Assembly (NCBI GenBank): GCA_024635755.1
Contig: JAGXIF010000030.1
Location: 1 to 46,445 of the forward strand
Source of the DNA: Halothiobacillus sp.
Lineage (GTDB): Bacteria; Pseudomonadota; Gammaproteobacteria; Halothiobacillales; Halothiobacillaceae
Direction of reading: 5' to 3'
Length of the DNA stretch: 46,445 nucleotides
Position numbers and translations under genes: made by a program. A model generated the notes under the pieces. The model was not told where the DNA came from. It did no database searches and saw nothing but the letters and a program-made list of their open reading frames with translations. This document shows, in pieces, positions 7,812-18,588 of this stretch; position 1 is the stretch's first letter, and the number at the start of each line of letters is the position of its first letter.

Positions 7812-8225
7812 ATGTCTTTGAATTTATCCCGTTTGCGGGGCTTTACCTTGATCGAGCTGATGATCGTCGTTGCGATCATTGGCATTCTTGCGGCCATCGC
7901 CTATCCCAGCTACCGCGGGTATGTGATCAAGAGTCAGCGTGCCGATGCCCATGAGGCGCTCACTCGCATCGAGATGGCCCAGGAGAAATGGCGTTCCAAC
8001 AACACGGCGTACACCGCAGACTTGGCCGATTTGAACGTTGGTTCGAACTCTACGGAAGGCTACTGGGCGTTGTCTGTGTCCGATGCCGGAGCCGTTGGTT
8101 ATACCGCAACAGCGACGCGTGCCGATGGTAATGATCCGGATTGTCCGACGATCACCCTTGTGAAGAGCGCAGGCGTCACGACGTACAACGCGGAGACGTC
8201 CAAGGACGCCACCGAATGCTGGTGA
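7812..8225 (+). CDS. pilE: Type IV pilin PilE/PilA (major-pilin type)
   Basis: Prepilin of 137 residues, the size of PilE-type pilins. The leader [18 protein letters not shown] is followed by the classic [16 protein letters not shown] helix with Glu5, then the PilE pattern [17 protein letters not shown]. Two cysteines near the end (DPDCPTI and ATECW) should form the disulfide-bounded D-region. The ATG at 7812 follows GGGAGAA by 8 bp. Transcribed divergently from the minor-pilin operon from a predicted sigma-54 promoter. It could be a PilE-type accessory pilin rather than the main subunit; the sigma-54 promoter favours the major pilin. Confidence 0.9.
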   Translation: MSLNLSRLRGFTLIELMIVVAIIGILAAIAYPSYRGYVIKSQRADAHEALTRIEMAQEKWRSNNTAYTADLADLNVGSNSTEGYWALSVSDAGAVGYTATATRADGNDPDCPTITLVKSAGVTTYNAETSKDATECW

Positions 8226-8383
8226 GCATGTCCCTGGAGGCAGCGGTGAGACGTTGCTTCGTCACAAGCTTCTGCTGAGTACTGGGCGTGTGCAGTTGTA
8301 GGTTCGACCCGTCGAATTTAGCTTGTCATACACACTCGTCTTGGTAGCTCTTTTCTCTTGGGCGTGCCCGGTAGTTGGGCTGT

Positions 8384-8389
8384 TACAAT
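8384..8389 (+). promoter_or_regulatory. Possible -10 box for ileS
   Basis: TACAAT 47 bp before the ileS start, the best -10 match in the pilE-ileS gap (8226-8436). No convincing -35 accompanies it. The gap shows no clear intrinsic terminator for pilE. Confidence 0.3.
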
Positions 8390-8436
8390 CAGCGGTTTGC
8401 AGTCTTCCGGCGAAACTGAACCGACGTGGCCCTACC

Positions 8437-11268
<2,832 letters not shown>

Positions 11269-11356
11269 TATCGAGACCAACGGGCAATCAACGATGTTGA
11301 GAGGCTTGAGTCGGGCCTTCGCGCCTGAAGGCGCGCCTGCTGCGGCCTTTGTCGCG

Positions 11357-11479
11357 GTGGGAGCTTGGCTTGCAAGCGAAACGCGCCGAGAGGCGCGTGT
11401 CTCCGGCCCGATCTTGTGCGGCGTTCGAGCGGGTACGGCGCCTGCTGGCGCTTTCGCGGGCAGGGGCCCGCTCCCACAC
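11357..11479. repeat. REP-like inverted pair (GTGGGAGC type), copy 2
   Basis: The left arm begins at 11357 with GTGGGAGCTTGGC and runs through AAGCGAAACGCGCC; the right arm ends GGGCCCGCTCCCAC at 11477. Their outer ends carry GTGGGAGC, so they converge, unlike copy 1. Further short inverted repeats (CGCGCCT/AGGCGCG, about 11315-11332) lie just upstream. It sits inside the ileS-lspA gap and could form an mRNA hairpin that alters lspA-fkpB-ispH expression. Confidence 0.75.
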
Positions 11480-11514
11480 GACTGTCGATCGGTTGCAAGT
11501 TTGAGGGGTCACTG

Positions 11515-12006
11515 ATGAGAATTGCCAGCGCGAACCTTCACTGGCTTTGGCTGTCTCTTGGGGTGGTGGCCGTCGACCAGTTGAGCAAATGGGCGGCGCT
11601 GGCAGCGCTGAGCTATGCGCGACCGGTCGAGGTGCTGCCGTTCTTCAATTTTACGCTGCTATATAACACCGGCGCGGCGTTCTCGTTTCTCGCCGACCAT
11701 GACGGTTGGCAGCGCTGGTTCTTCGTTTTTCTGGCCGTGGTGATCGTGGCAGCCCTGCTGGCCTGGCTGCTGTTCGTCGCGATCGACGAGCGCCGAGTCC
11801 AGGCGGGCATCACGCTGTTGATCGGTGGGGCGCTGGGCAACGTGGTCGACCGAGTCGTGTACGGACACGTGGTCGACTTTCTCGATTTCCACGCGGCCGG
11901 CTGGCACTGGCCGGCCTTCAACATCGCCGATGCGGCCATTACCATCGGCGTGGCACTGATCATCTGGGCCGAACTGCGGCCGAAGAGGGCATCAACCGAT
12001 GACTGA
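11515..12006 (+). CDS. lspA: Lipoprotein signal peptidase (signal peptidase II)
   Basis: Inner-membrane aspartic protease that removes the signal peptide from diacylglyceryl-prolipoproteins; 163 residues. Visible motifs: VAVDQLSKW at about 18-26, YNTGAAFSFL at 50-59, GGALGNVVDR with catalytic Asp112, and FNIADA with catalytic Asp139. Four membrane helices are expected. The ATG at 11515 follows GAGGGG and gives the normal length. It overlaps fkpB by 8 bp (11999-12006), so the two are translationally linked. Confidence 0.96.
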   Translation: MRIASANLHWLWLSLGVVAVDQLSKWAALAALSYARPVEVLPFFNFTLLYNTGAAFSFLADHDGWQRWFFVFLAVVIVAALLAWLLFVAIDERRVQAGITLLIGGALGNVVDRVVYGHVVDFLDFHAAGWHWPAFNIADAAITIGVALIIWAELRPKRASTDD

Positions 12007-12499
12007 CGCGGACAAGTCCAACCTGCCGACCATCGCCAAGGATTCGGAGGTGACGATCCACTACGAGATCCGCCTGCCGGATGGTCGCGTGGTCGACAGC
12101 ACCTTCGAGGACGAACCGTTCTCGGTGCGCCTGGGCAGCGGCGCCTTCGAGCCCAACCTTGAGGAGGCGATCGTCGGTCTGCCGCTGGGCGATCACACCC
12201 GCATCCTGCTCACGCCGCAGTACGCCTTCGGCATGCCGGACCCGCAAAACATCCACACCATGCCGCGCGGGCGCTTTCCCGCGGACATGGAGCTCGAGCC
12301 CCAATTGGTGATCGAGTTCGACCTGCCCAACGGCGAGGCGGTGCCGGGCACGGTGACCGCGGTGACCGAAGACGCCGTGACAGTGGACTTCAATCACCCG
12401 CTGGCCGGGCAGAACATCCAATTCATCGTTCGGGTGCTGGCCATCGACGGCCAGCAGGCGGAACAGGCGGGCGAAGGCCCGTCGGGAGCGACAGCATGA
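11999..12499 (+). CDS. fkpB: FKBP-type peptidyl-prolyl isomerase (SlpA/FkpB)
   Basis: Cytoplasmic prolyl isomerase and chaperone of the SlpA/FkpB group, 166 residues. The FKBP domain starts at about 17 ([21 protein letters not shown]) and is interrupted by the insert-in-flap region (residues about 75-130, [16 protein letters not shown]...), as in SlyD/SlpA. There is no His-rich tail, which separates it from SlyD. It overlaps lspA by 8 bp and ispH by 4 bp (ATGA), a compact operon conserved in gammaproteobacteria. Confidence 0.93.
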   Translation: MTDADKSNLPTIAKDSEVTIHYEIRLPDGRVVDSTFEDEPFSVRLGSGAFEPNLEEAIVGLPLGDHTRILLTPQYAFGMPDPQNIHTMPRGRFPADMELEPQLVIEFDLPNGEAVPGTVTAVTEDAVTVDFNHPLAGQNIQFIVRVLAIDGQQAEQAGEGPSGATA

Positions 12500-13434
12500 A
12501 GATCCAACTGGCCAATCCGCGCGGTTTCTGCGCCGGGGTCGACCGGGCCGTGGAGATCGTCGACCGCGCACTCGATTCCTTCGGTGCGCCCATCTACGTG
12601 CGCCACGAGATCGTCCACAACCGCTACATCGTCGACAACCTGCGCGACAAGGGCGCGATCTTCATCGAGGATCTCGTCGACGTGCCGGACGGATCCACCC
12701 TGATTTTTTCGGCCCACGGCGTTTCCAAAGCGATCCAGGACACGGCCGCCGAGCGCGGCCTGACGGTGTTTGATGCCACCTGCCCGCTGGTGACCAAGGT
12801 GCACATGGAAGTCGCCCGTCATGCCCGGGCAGGGCGCGACGTGGTGTTGATCGGTCACGAAGGTCACCCCGAGGTCGAGGGGACCATGGGGCATTTCGAT
12901 CCGGCCTTCGGCGGGCAGATCCATCTGGTCGAGAAGATTTCCGACGTGGAGAAGCTTTCGGTCGACAATCCCAAGGGGCTGGCCTGGGCAACCCAGACCA
13001 CGCTCTCGGTCGACGAGACCCGCGCGATCATCGGGGCATTGCAGGAGTGCTTTCCCCAGATCGAGGGGCCGCGCAAGGACGACATCTGCTACGCCACGCA
13101 GAATCGCCAGGACGCCGTGCGCGAGCTGGCCGAAAGCTGCGACATGGTGCTGGTGGTGGGGTCGAAGACCAGCTCCAACTCCAACCGTCTGCGCGAACTG
13201 GCCGAGCAATCCGGCACGCCCGCCCACCTGATCGACGATGCGGCGGGCATCGACCCGGCCTGGTTCGACGATTGCAGCCGGGTAGGCGTCACCGCCGGCG
13301 CCTCGGCCCCCGAGATTCTCGTCCAGCAGGTGATCGAGCGGCTCAAGCTCGAGTGCAAGGCGACGCTCGAGGAGCGCGAGCCCGCCGTGGTCGAGAACAT
13401 GGTCTTCCCGATTCCGGTCGAGCTGCGTCACTAG
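12496..13434 (+). CDS. ispH: 4-hydroxy-3-methylbut-2-enyl diphosphate reductase
   Basis: Last enzyme of the MEP isoprenoid pathway; an iron-sulfur reductase forming IPP and DMAPP. It has 312 residues. The three cluster cysteines are Cys12 ([10 protein letters not shown]), Cys96 (DATCPLVTK) and Cys198 ([11 protein letters not shown]), spaced as in E. coli IspH (12, 96, 197). The SSNSNRL substrate-binding motif follows. The start overlaps the fkpB stop (ATGA). Confidence 0.97.
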   Translation: MKIQLANPRGFCAGVDRAVEIVDRALDSFGAPIYVRHEIVHNRYIVDNLRDKGAIFIEDLVDVPDGSTLIFSAHGVSKAIQDTAAERGLTVFDATCPLVTKVHMEVARHARAGRDVVLIGHEGHPEVEGTMGHFDPAFGGQIHLVEKISDVEKLSVDNPKGLAWATQTTLSVDETRAIIGALQECFPQIEGPRKDDICYATQNRQDAVRELAESCDMVLVVGSKTSSNSNRLRELAEQSGTPAHLIDDAAGIDPAWFDDCSRVGVTAGASAPEILVQQVIERLKLECKATLEEREPAVVENMVFPIPVELRH

Positions 13435-13501
13435 GGACGCTACGTATGCTTGCGGCCTGTGTCGTCACCGCCAGGGCCGGTGTCCGCGATGGCTGCGGCG
13501 C

Positions 13502-13819
13502 TCAGGCCGTGGCCCGCAGGCGCCGACGGACCAGCCGGTGCGAGACCAGTCCGCCAAACGGGATCAACGCCGCGATCGCCACCACCACTCCGTGGTGGAG
13601 TGGCAGCAACCGGCGAGAGAGCGTGATTGCCAGCACGGCCATCGTCCACAGATAAAGCAGCCCATGCGCCGGTCCGACGGCGCTGACGGCCTCGGGCATG
13701 TCTGCCAAGTACTTCAGGGGCATGGCGATTGCCACTAGGGCGATCAGCGAGCCGCCTTCCAGCAGGGTCATCAGGCCGAGGTGTTTCAGTGTCGGGGCGG
13801 GGTGGGCGGTGGCTTTCAT
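13502..13819 (-). CDS. DUF3817 family small membrane protein
   Basis: A 105-residue membrane protein of unknown function. The start fits the DUF3817 pattern: a short N-terminus, then LLEGGSLIALVAIAMPLKYL, then VGPAHGLLYLWTMAVL, then a third hydrophobic segment (VVVAIAALIPFGGLV) and a basic tail (RRRLRATA). Three membrane segments are likely. It converges with ispH and stands alone; the next gene, an ArsR-type regulator, is codirectional 143 bp upstream. Confidence 0.75.
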   Translation of the reverse strand: MKATAHPAPTLKHLGLMTLLEGGSLIALVAIAMPLKYLADMPEAVSAVGPAHGLLYLWTMAVLAITLSRRLLPLHHGVVVAIAALIPFGGLVSHRLVRRRLRATA

Positions 13820-13962
13820 CGACGACTTCCGGGCGCTTGAGTCTTTGTTTATAAGCGCAGTCTATATCAAATGGATGGAAGCGTCGGTGACTTGCTGTGG
13901 CCGGGACGTAGCGAGAGTCGTGACCGCCGGGTAGCGGATCTCTGTGCGGCCATGGGCAGGTA

Positions 13963-14310
13963 TTACGGGCAGCAGGTGCGTGCCGGTCGACCTTCCATCG
14001 CCTGGAGGCGGCCATGGTCGGCCTGGAAACGCTCGGTGTCGTGATTGCCCTCGTAGGTCTGTTGCAGAACGCCGCGAGCCCAGGCGGGGAGTTCACTGCT
14101 GATGCGATAGAACACCCAGGTGCCCTCGCGGCGCACCTGGGCGACCCCGGCATCGCGCAGGTGGGCCAAATGCCGGGATATCTTTGGCTGGCTCAGGTCG
14201 AGCGCCTCGGTCAGTTCGCAGACGCACAGTTCCCCCTCGCGTTGCAGAAGCATCAGGCAGCGCAGACGGGTGGGGTCGCCCAGAGCGCGGAAAAAGGCCT
14301 CGGGTTGCAT
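13963..14310 (-). CDS. ArsR/SmtB family transcriptional repressor
   Basis: Winged-helix repressor of 115 residues. The HTH is visible as ALDLSQPKISRHLAHLRDAGV, and the ELCVCEL motif in the alpha-3 position is the Cys-x-Cys metalloid/metal site of ArsR-type sensors. The C-terminus ends ARTCCP, giving two more thiols. No arsenic-resistance gene adjoins it; the neighbours are a DUF3817 protein downstream and csbD divergent upstream. A palindrome at 14372-14393 in the shared upstream region could be its operator. It could instead sense another metal, or sulfur species through the thiols. Confidence 0.85.
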   Translation of the reverse strand: MQPEAFFRALGDPTRLRCLMLLQREGELCVCELTEALDLSQPKISRHLAHLRDAGVAQVRREGTWVFYRISSELPAWARGVLQQTYEGNHDTERFQADHGRLQAMEGRPARTCCP

Positions 14311-14371
14311 GGCGATCTCTCTATTCAGGGGGGCGATGATTAGAACGGTTCATTGTACGGGGAGACGATCA

Positions 14372-14393
14372 TGGCGTCACCGCGATGACGCCA
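14372..14393. promoter_or_regulatory. 8-bp inverted repeat between arsR-type gene and csbD
   Basis: TGGCGTCA-CCGCGA-TGACGCCA, perfect arms with a 6-bp spacer, between the two divergent genes. An operator for the adjacent ArsR-type protein is the obvious guess, but it is inference. Confidence 0.45.
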
Positions 14394-14403
14394 CCAACAT
14401 GTC

Positions 14404-14410
14404 CTACACT
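14404..14410 (+). promoter_or_regulatory. Possible RpoS-type -10 of csbD
   Basis: CTACACT, 32 bp before the csbD start, fits the extended -10 preferred by the stationary-phase sigma factor. No -35 is visible, as is usual for that class. Confidence 0.4.
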
Positions 14411-14442
14411 GAAGAGGGCAAAAGACCGTAGGGAGTTCCGTA

Positions 14443-14676
14443 ATGAAATGGGATCACATTGCTGGCAATTGGCGATCATTCGTCGGTTATGCCGAAGAGT
14501 ACTGGGGCAAAATCACCGGGGATGAATTCGCGGTGATGGAAGGCAAGAAGGACGAGCTGGTGGGCAAGATCCAGCGCCGATACGGCGTGAGCGAGAAGCA
14601 GGCCCGCGAGCAGATCCAGGAGTTCCAGAAGCGGATGAAAGAGGAGCTGGGTCCCGGGGGCGTCCCCAAGAAGTGA
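14443..14676 (+). CDS. CsbD-like stress protein
   Basis: A 77-residue hydrophilic protein of the CsbD family: MKWDHIAGNWRSFVG, then YWGKITGDEFAVMEGKKDELVGKIQ, then a Lys/Glu-rich helix ending ELGPGGVPKK. CsbD-like proteins are abundant under general stress; their biochemical role is unknown. SD AGGGAG lies upstream. A terminator shared with glnA follows. Confidence 0.88.
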   Translation: MKWDHIAGNWRSFVGYAEEYWGKITGDEFAVMEGKKDELVGKIQRRYGVSEKQAREQIQEFQKRMKEELGPGGVPKK

Positions 14677-14721
14677 CGCGCCGGTAGCGGCTTGTCGCCC
14701 GTTCGGCCACCACACATGAAA

Positions 14722-14747
14722 AACGCCCCGCAATGCGGGGCGTTCGT
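14722..14747. terminator. Bidirectional terminator between csbD and glnA
   Basis: 10-bp perfect stem (14722-14731 with 14735-14744) and AAT loop. The minus strand reads into TTTTT, so it is strongest for glnA; on the plus strand the tail is only CGTGTTT. Confidence 0.85.
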
Positions 14748-14788
14748 GTTTCCGTGGGCCGGGTTGTCACCCGGCCGGATGACGGCGT

Positions 14789-16204
14789 TTACACGCTGTA
14801 GTACATGTCGAACTCGACCGGGTGCGTGGTCATGCGCAGCAACTGCACCTCCTCGCCCTTGAGCTCGATGTAGGCGTCGAGCAGGTCGTCGCTGAACACG
14901 TCGCCACGAGTGAGGAATTCGCGGTCCTCGTCGAGGGCCTTGAGCGCCTCGTCCAGCGAGAAGGCCACCTCGGGGATGTTCTTCTCTTCTTCCGGCGGCA
15001 GGTCGTAGAGGTTCTTGCTGGCCGCCTCGCCCGGGTGGATCTTGTTCTGGATGCCGTCGATGCCGGCCATCAGCATCGCCGCGAACGCCAGGTACGGGTT
15101 CGCGGTGGAGTCCGGGAAGCGCAGCTCGACGCGGCGCGCCTTCGGGTTGGCGACGAACGGGATCCGAATGGATGCCGAGCGGTTGCGGCTGGAGTAGGCC
15201 AGCTTGACCGGCGCCTCGAAGCCCGGGACCAGGCGCTTGTAGCTGTTGGTCGACGGGTTGCAGAAGGCGTTCAGCGCACGGGCATGCTTGATGATGCCGC
15301 CGATGTAGTACAGCGCCATCTCGGAGAGGCCCGCGTAGCCGTCACCGGAGAACAGGTTCTTGCCCTCCTTGGTCATCGACTGGTGGACGTGCATGCCGGA
15401 ACCGTTGTCGCCGACGATCGGCTTGGGCATGAAGGTGGCGGTCTTGCCGTAGGCGTGCGCGACGTTGTGGATCACGTACTTGAGGTCCTGGACCTCGTCG
15501 GCCTTCTTCACCAGCGTGTTGAACGCCACGCCGATCTCGCACTGGCCGGCGGTCGCGACTTCGTGGTGGTGCACCTCGACGTTCTGGCCCATTTCCTCGA
15601 GCACCAGGCACATCGCCTGACGGATGTCGTGCAGCGAGTCGACCGGCGGGACCGGGAAGTAGCCGCCCTTCAGACCCGGACGGTGGCCCATGTTGCCGTC
15701 CTCGTAGACGCGCTCGGCGTTCCAGACCGCTTCCTTGGAGTCGACCTTGACGAAGCAGCCTGACAGATCCGCGCCCCAGCGGACGTCATCGAAGACGAAG
15801 AACTCGTTCTCCGGGCCGAACAGCGCGGCGTCGGCCAGGCCGGAGGACTGGATGTAGGCCTCGGCGCGGCGGGCGACCGAACGCGGGTCACGGTTGTAGC
15901 CCTGCATGGTGTCCGGCTCGATGATGTCGCAGATGACGATCAGGGTCACTTCTTCCGAGAACGGATCGATGTTGGCCGAATCGGCGTCCGGCATCAGGAT
16001 CATGTCCGAGGCGTTGATGCCCTTCCAGCCGGCGATCGAGGAGCCGTCGAACATCACGCCGTCCTCGAAGGTGTCCTCGTCGATCTGGCCCGCCGGGTAG
16101 GTGACGTGCTGCTGCTTGCCCAGCGTGTCGGTGAAGCGGAAGTCGACGAACTTGACGCCGTTTTCTTCCATCATGGTCATGACTTTATTGGTCGCTGTGG
16201 ACAT
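14789..16204 (-). CDS. glnA: Glutamine synthetase, type I
   Basis: Main ammonium-assimilating enzyme, forming glutamine from glutamate, ammonium and ATP; a cytoplasmic dodecamer. It has 471 residues. Visible motifs: DGSSIAGW in the N-terminal domain, the ATP-binding signature [25 protein letters not shown], and the adenylylation loop [10 protein letters not shown] with Tyr400. The presence of that Tyr implies control by GlnE. SD GGAGG is 5 bp before the ATG. Upstream are a predicted sigma-54 promoter (16304-16320) and two NtrC-like sites, so it should be induced under nitrogen limitation. No glnL/glnG genes follow in the window. Confidence 0.98.
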   Translation of the reverse strand: MSTATNKVMTMMEENGVKFVDFRFTDTLGKQQHVTYPAGQIDEDTFEDGVMFDGSSIAGWKGINASDMILMPDADSANIDPFSEEVTLIVICDIIEPDTMQGYNRDPRSVARRAEAYIQSSGLADAALFGPENEFFVFDDVRWGADLSGCFVKVDSKEAVWNAERVYEDGNMGHRPGLKGGYFPVPPVDSLHDIRQAMCLVLEEMGQNVEVHHHEVATAGQCEIGVAFNTLVKKADEVQDLKYVIHNVAHAYGKTATFMPKPIVGDNGSGMHVHQSMTKEGKNLFSGDGYAGLSEMALYYIGGIIKHARALNAFCNPSTNSYKRLVPGFEAPVKLAYSSRNRSASIRIPFVANPKARRVELRFPDSTANPYLAFAAMLMAGIDGIQNKIHPGEAASKNLYDLPPEEEKNIPEVAFSLDEALKALDEDREFLTRGDVFSDDLLDAYIELKGEEVQLLRMTTHPVEFDMYYSV

Positions 16205-16303
16205 CTAATCCTCCAAAGGTTGGGTATCTGGAATATGGCGGGCGTTTCGATCGCGCGGCATCTTGCCCACATGATCCGCTCATGCCCGACTTGGTGCAAG
16301 AAA

Positions 16304-16320
16304 AGCAGGAACCGTGCCTG
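16304..16320 (-). promoter_or_regulatory. Predicted sigma-54 promoter of glnA
   Basis: On the minus strand CAGGCACGGTTCCTGCT: GG and GC are exactly 12 bp apart, and GGCACG plus TGCT match the consensus. It lies about 100 bp before the glnA start. Confidence 0.8.
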
Positions 16321-16513
16321 TTTCTGAGTGGGGTCGGCTCGCAGCGTCCGTGCCGTCGGGACGACACTTTTCCCGACTGGTGCTCGTGTTTCCTTTCTGC
16401 ATCCTGTTGAATTGAAAGGATTGTTTCCTCGCCTGCCGTGGTGACGGAGTTCGGAAGGCAGCTCTGGTTCGATGCGGCGCCATCGCGAGCGGTGACGGTT
16501 GATCTGTTGCGCA

Positions 16514-16530
16514 AGCACCATTGTCGTGCG
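16514..16530. promoter_or_regulatory. NtrC-like enhancer site, proximal
   Basis: AGCACCATTGTCGTGCG: the GCAC-N7-GTGC core of NtrC sites. It lies about 200 bp upstream of the predicted sigma-54 promoter of glnA. Confidence 0.65.
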
Positions 16531-16534
16531 CCAA

Positions 16535-16838
16535 TCACTCTGGATGCACGTATATGGTGCGAAAGGAGCGTTTCAGCCGCACGCCTACCGTTATCTGTCC
16601 GCGCCGCCACGCATGAAGCGGGCAGTCGAAGGCGAGGCAACTCATGCCGTGCATACCTTCCCTTAGGGCAGACTGGCCGGCGGGGCTGCGGTCGAACAGT
16701 TCGGCAACCGAAAGCCGTTTGTCGGACGATGAAGCGATCAAGATCCGCGTAGTGGGAGCGAGCGATTTCCCGGCCGCCATCCGCCGCGACGACGGCCACT
16801 TCGTCGCCATACTCCCCACAGTGGTGCAACAACTGCAT
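16535..16838 (-). pseudogene. Possible broken small gene behind a Fur-like box
   Basis: From an ATG at 16838, preceded by GGAGGA at 7 bp, a frame encodes MQLLHHCGEYGDEVAVVAAD, then GGREIARSHYADLDRFIV, with strongly GC-rich third positions. Around 16720 the coding signal appears to move to another frame (SDKRLSVAELFDRSPAGQ ... RLKRSFRTIYVHPE), which stops at 16535. I read this as one gene with a frameshift; I do not recognise the family. The alternative is a long unbroken frame running to 16185, into glnA, which is unlikely because it would cover the glnA promoter and enhancers. The TATAAC and Fur-like box upstream support a real transcript. Confidence 0.35.
16545..16560. promoter_or_regulatory. 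NtrC-like enhancer site, distal
   Basis: TGCACGTATATGGTGC: near-perfect TGCAC-N7-GTGC. Its centre is 31 bp from the proximal site, close to the paired enhancer spacing described upstream of enteric glnA. Confidence 0.72.
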
Positions 16839-16871
16839 CGTGCTGTCCTCCGGCCCACCGTTATATTCGCT

Positions 16872-16890
16872 AACGATAACGATTCCCGTT
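16872..16890. promoter_or_regulatory. Fur-box-like sequence
   Basis: AACGATAACGATTCCCGTT, an imperfect 9-1-9 palindrome close to Fur boxes such as AATGATAACGATTCTCATT. It lies 34 bp before the possible gene at 16838 and just upstream of a TATAAC -10-like hexamer on the minus strand. Nothing else is evident in the rest of 16839-17024. Confidence 0.45.
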
Positions 16891-17024
16891 CGGCATCACA
16901 GGCGTGATACGGCCCGGCGACGTTTTCCGGTCGGCGACCCGACTGCCCAGTCGCGGCCCGATGCGTTTGCCGGACCGTGTCACCGGTCATTCGGTCAGGC
17001 AGATACGGGGACGGAGGCGTCGCC

Positions 17025-17723
17025 TTACCAAGGGATGGTGCTGCCATCGATGTCGATGAATCGGCCGCGATCACTCTCGGTCAGGCCCGCCATGTTGCGG
17101 CAGAGGCCTGCCGCGCTCTGGGCGGTGGTGATCTCGGCATTGGGCCCGCCCATGTCGGTCAGCACCCAGCCGGGGTGCAGAGCCACGACATTGATGCCCA
17201 GCGGTTCGAGATCGATGGACGCGCTCTTGATGACCGCGTTGACCGCCGCCTTGCTCGAGCGATAGATGTAGCCGCCGCCGGAGCCGTTGTCGCCCATCGA
17301 GCCGACCTTGCTCGACAGGATGCCGATCTTCTTCTCCTCGCTCCGTGCCACCTGCTCGGCGAAGGCCTGCATCAAAAGCATGGGCGCGATGCTGTTGATG
17401 CGGACCACCTCCATCCATGCCTCGACGTCGTTGACGTTACCGAAGGCCACGCCGCGAGGACCGTAGATGCCGGCGTTGTTGATCAGCCAGTCGATCGATT
17501 CATCGGCCAGCCGCTCCGAGAGCGCCGTGATGGCCTCGGCATCGCCCACGTCCAGGGCATGCAGTTGCAGCGTGTCCGGGTGTTCGAAGGCCAACGCCTT
17601 GAGTTCGGCCGAACCCTCCGGGTCACGCGCCGTGGCGTGCACGCGCCAGCCGTCGTCGAGCAGCTGACGGGTCAGTTCCAGGCCGATGCCGCGGTTGGTG
17701 CCGGTGATCAGGGCGGTCTTCAT
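17025..17723 (-). CDS. Short-chain dehydrogenase/reductase
   Basis: Classical SDR of 232 residues, cytoplasmic NAD(P)-dependent oxidoreductase of unknown substrate. The cofactor motif TGTNRGIG is at 8-15, NNAG at 82-85, the catalytic Ser near 137-138, and Tyr154-xxx-Lys158 (YRSSK). PGW in the VALHPGWVLTDMGG segment is typical of the C-factor-like/carbonyl reductase subgroup. I start at 17723 because AGGAGG lies 7 bp upstream; the frame is open farther out. It is 37 bp downstream of the membrane-anchored protein gene and probably in one transcript with it. Confidence 0.88.
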   Translation of the reverse strand: MKTALITGTNRGIGLELTRQLLDDGWRVHATARDPEGSAELKALAFEHPDTLQLHALDVGDAEAITALSERLADESIDWLINNAGIYGPRGVAFGNVNDVEAWMEVVRINSIAPMLLMQAFAEQVARSEEKKIGILSSKVGSMGDNGSGGGYIYRSSKAAVNAVIKSASIDLEPLGINVVALHPGWVLTDMGGPNAEITTAQSAAGLCRNMAGLTESDRGRFIDIDGSTIPW

Positions 17724-17760
17724 GCGGGTTCCTCCTGTCGGTTTTCGGGGTCTGTGTTCG

Positions 17761-18513
17761 TCATTCGGCAAGCCGGAACACGAGCTTGCCTTCCTCGACC
17801 TGGACGGATTCGACCCCGTCGGCGAGGGACTGCCAGAAGCCCGGCTCGCTGCCGAATTCCGCGACCAGATCCACGCCCTTGAGCCCTGCGATCCAGGTGT
17901 TCGGCAACGGCACGCCCCACAGGCTCACGCCGGTGACGATGACCGCGAGTCGCGATCCGTCGGGGGTCGGGATCTGCCGGACTTCCGCGCCGGCATTTAG
18001 CCGCAGTGTCTGGCCGCCCAGAAGCGGGAAGTCCGGCGGCAGCGGGACCAGCAGCTTCACGCTGATCAGGTCCTGGGAAAGGTCGATGGCCAGGCGCCGC
18101 GCCATTTCCGGGTCGCGGGCAATGATGGCATTGAGCTCGCGCTCGTCAAACTGCACCGCGCGGCGGGCATTCTTTTCCCCGTACGGCTCGGGCTTGAGCC
18201 GGCCCTGGGCATCGAATTCCCCCGGTTGGGCCGCTAACCGGTCGCCGGAGCGGGGTTGGGCCTGATCGGCTTGCACGCCGACAGTGGCGAGCTTTTCCTC
18301 GAGCACTTGCTGCTCGGCCGCGTTCAATTCGACCGGCTTGAACTGATCCGGGAACAGGAAATAGCGCGCTGCCAGTGCCCCGATCGCCAGGGTGACAATC
18401 ACCGTGGCCACGATGATGAGGCTCACCCCCAGGCAGCCGATGCCCTGGCGGGGCTGGTCCGGACGGGCGGTGGGTTCGTCCGTCGACGGGTGGGGCTGGT
18501 TCGGGTCGGTCAT
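17761..18513 (-). CDS. Membrane-anchored protein of unknown function
   Basis: A 250-residue protein with a Pro-rich cytoplasmic N-terminus, one membrane helix (GVSLIIVATVIVTLAIGALAA, about residues 29-49) and a large C-terminal domain that would face the periplasm. The domain contains RAVQFDERELNAIIARDPEMARR and LIPLPPDFPLLGG-like amphipathic segments and reads like a lipid- or LEA-type beta domain, but I do not recognise the family. Start at 18513 follows GAGGAA. It precedes the SDR gene by 37 bp. Confidence 0.6.
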   Translation of the reverse strand: MTDPNQPHPSTDEPTARPDQPRQGIGCLGVSLIIVATVIVTLAIGALAARYFLFPDQFKPVELNAAEQQVLEEKLATVGVQADQAQPRSGDRLAAQPGEFDAQGRLKPEPYGEKNARRAVQFDERELNAIIARDPEMARRLAIDLSQDLISVKLLVPLPPDFPLLGGQTLRLNAGAEVRQIPTPDGSRLAVIVTGVSLWGVPLPNTWIAGLKGVDLVAEFGSEPGFWQSLADGVESVQVEEGKLVFRLAE

Positions 18514-18588
18514 GGCAGTTCCTCGAGGCATATCCGCCGATATTGGCGGCTATTCGAGGTTAGCATGTTGTTCCATGCCCACGCCGGA

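Noticed and set aside
16753..16764. GTGGGAGCGAGC as a third REP copy
   Set aside because: Only a dozen bases match and no inverted partner or GCGAAA arm follows; probably chance.
16185..16838. A single unbroken 217-codon gene upstream of glnA
   Set aside because: The frame would run through the NtrC-like sites, the sigma-54 promoter and the first codons of glnA; codon bias fades after about 40 codons. A shorter, frame-changing gene is listed instead at low confidence.
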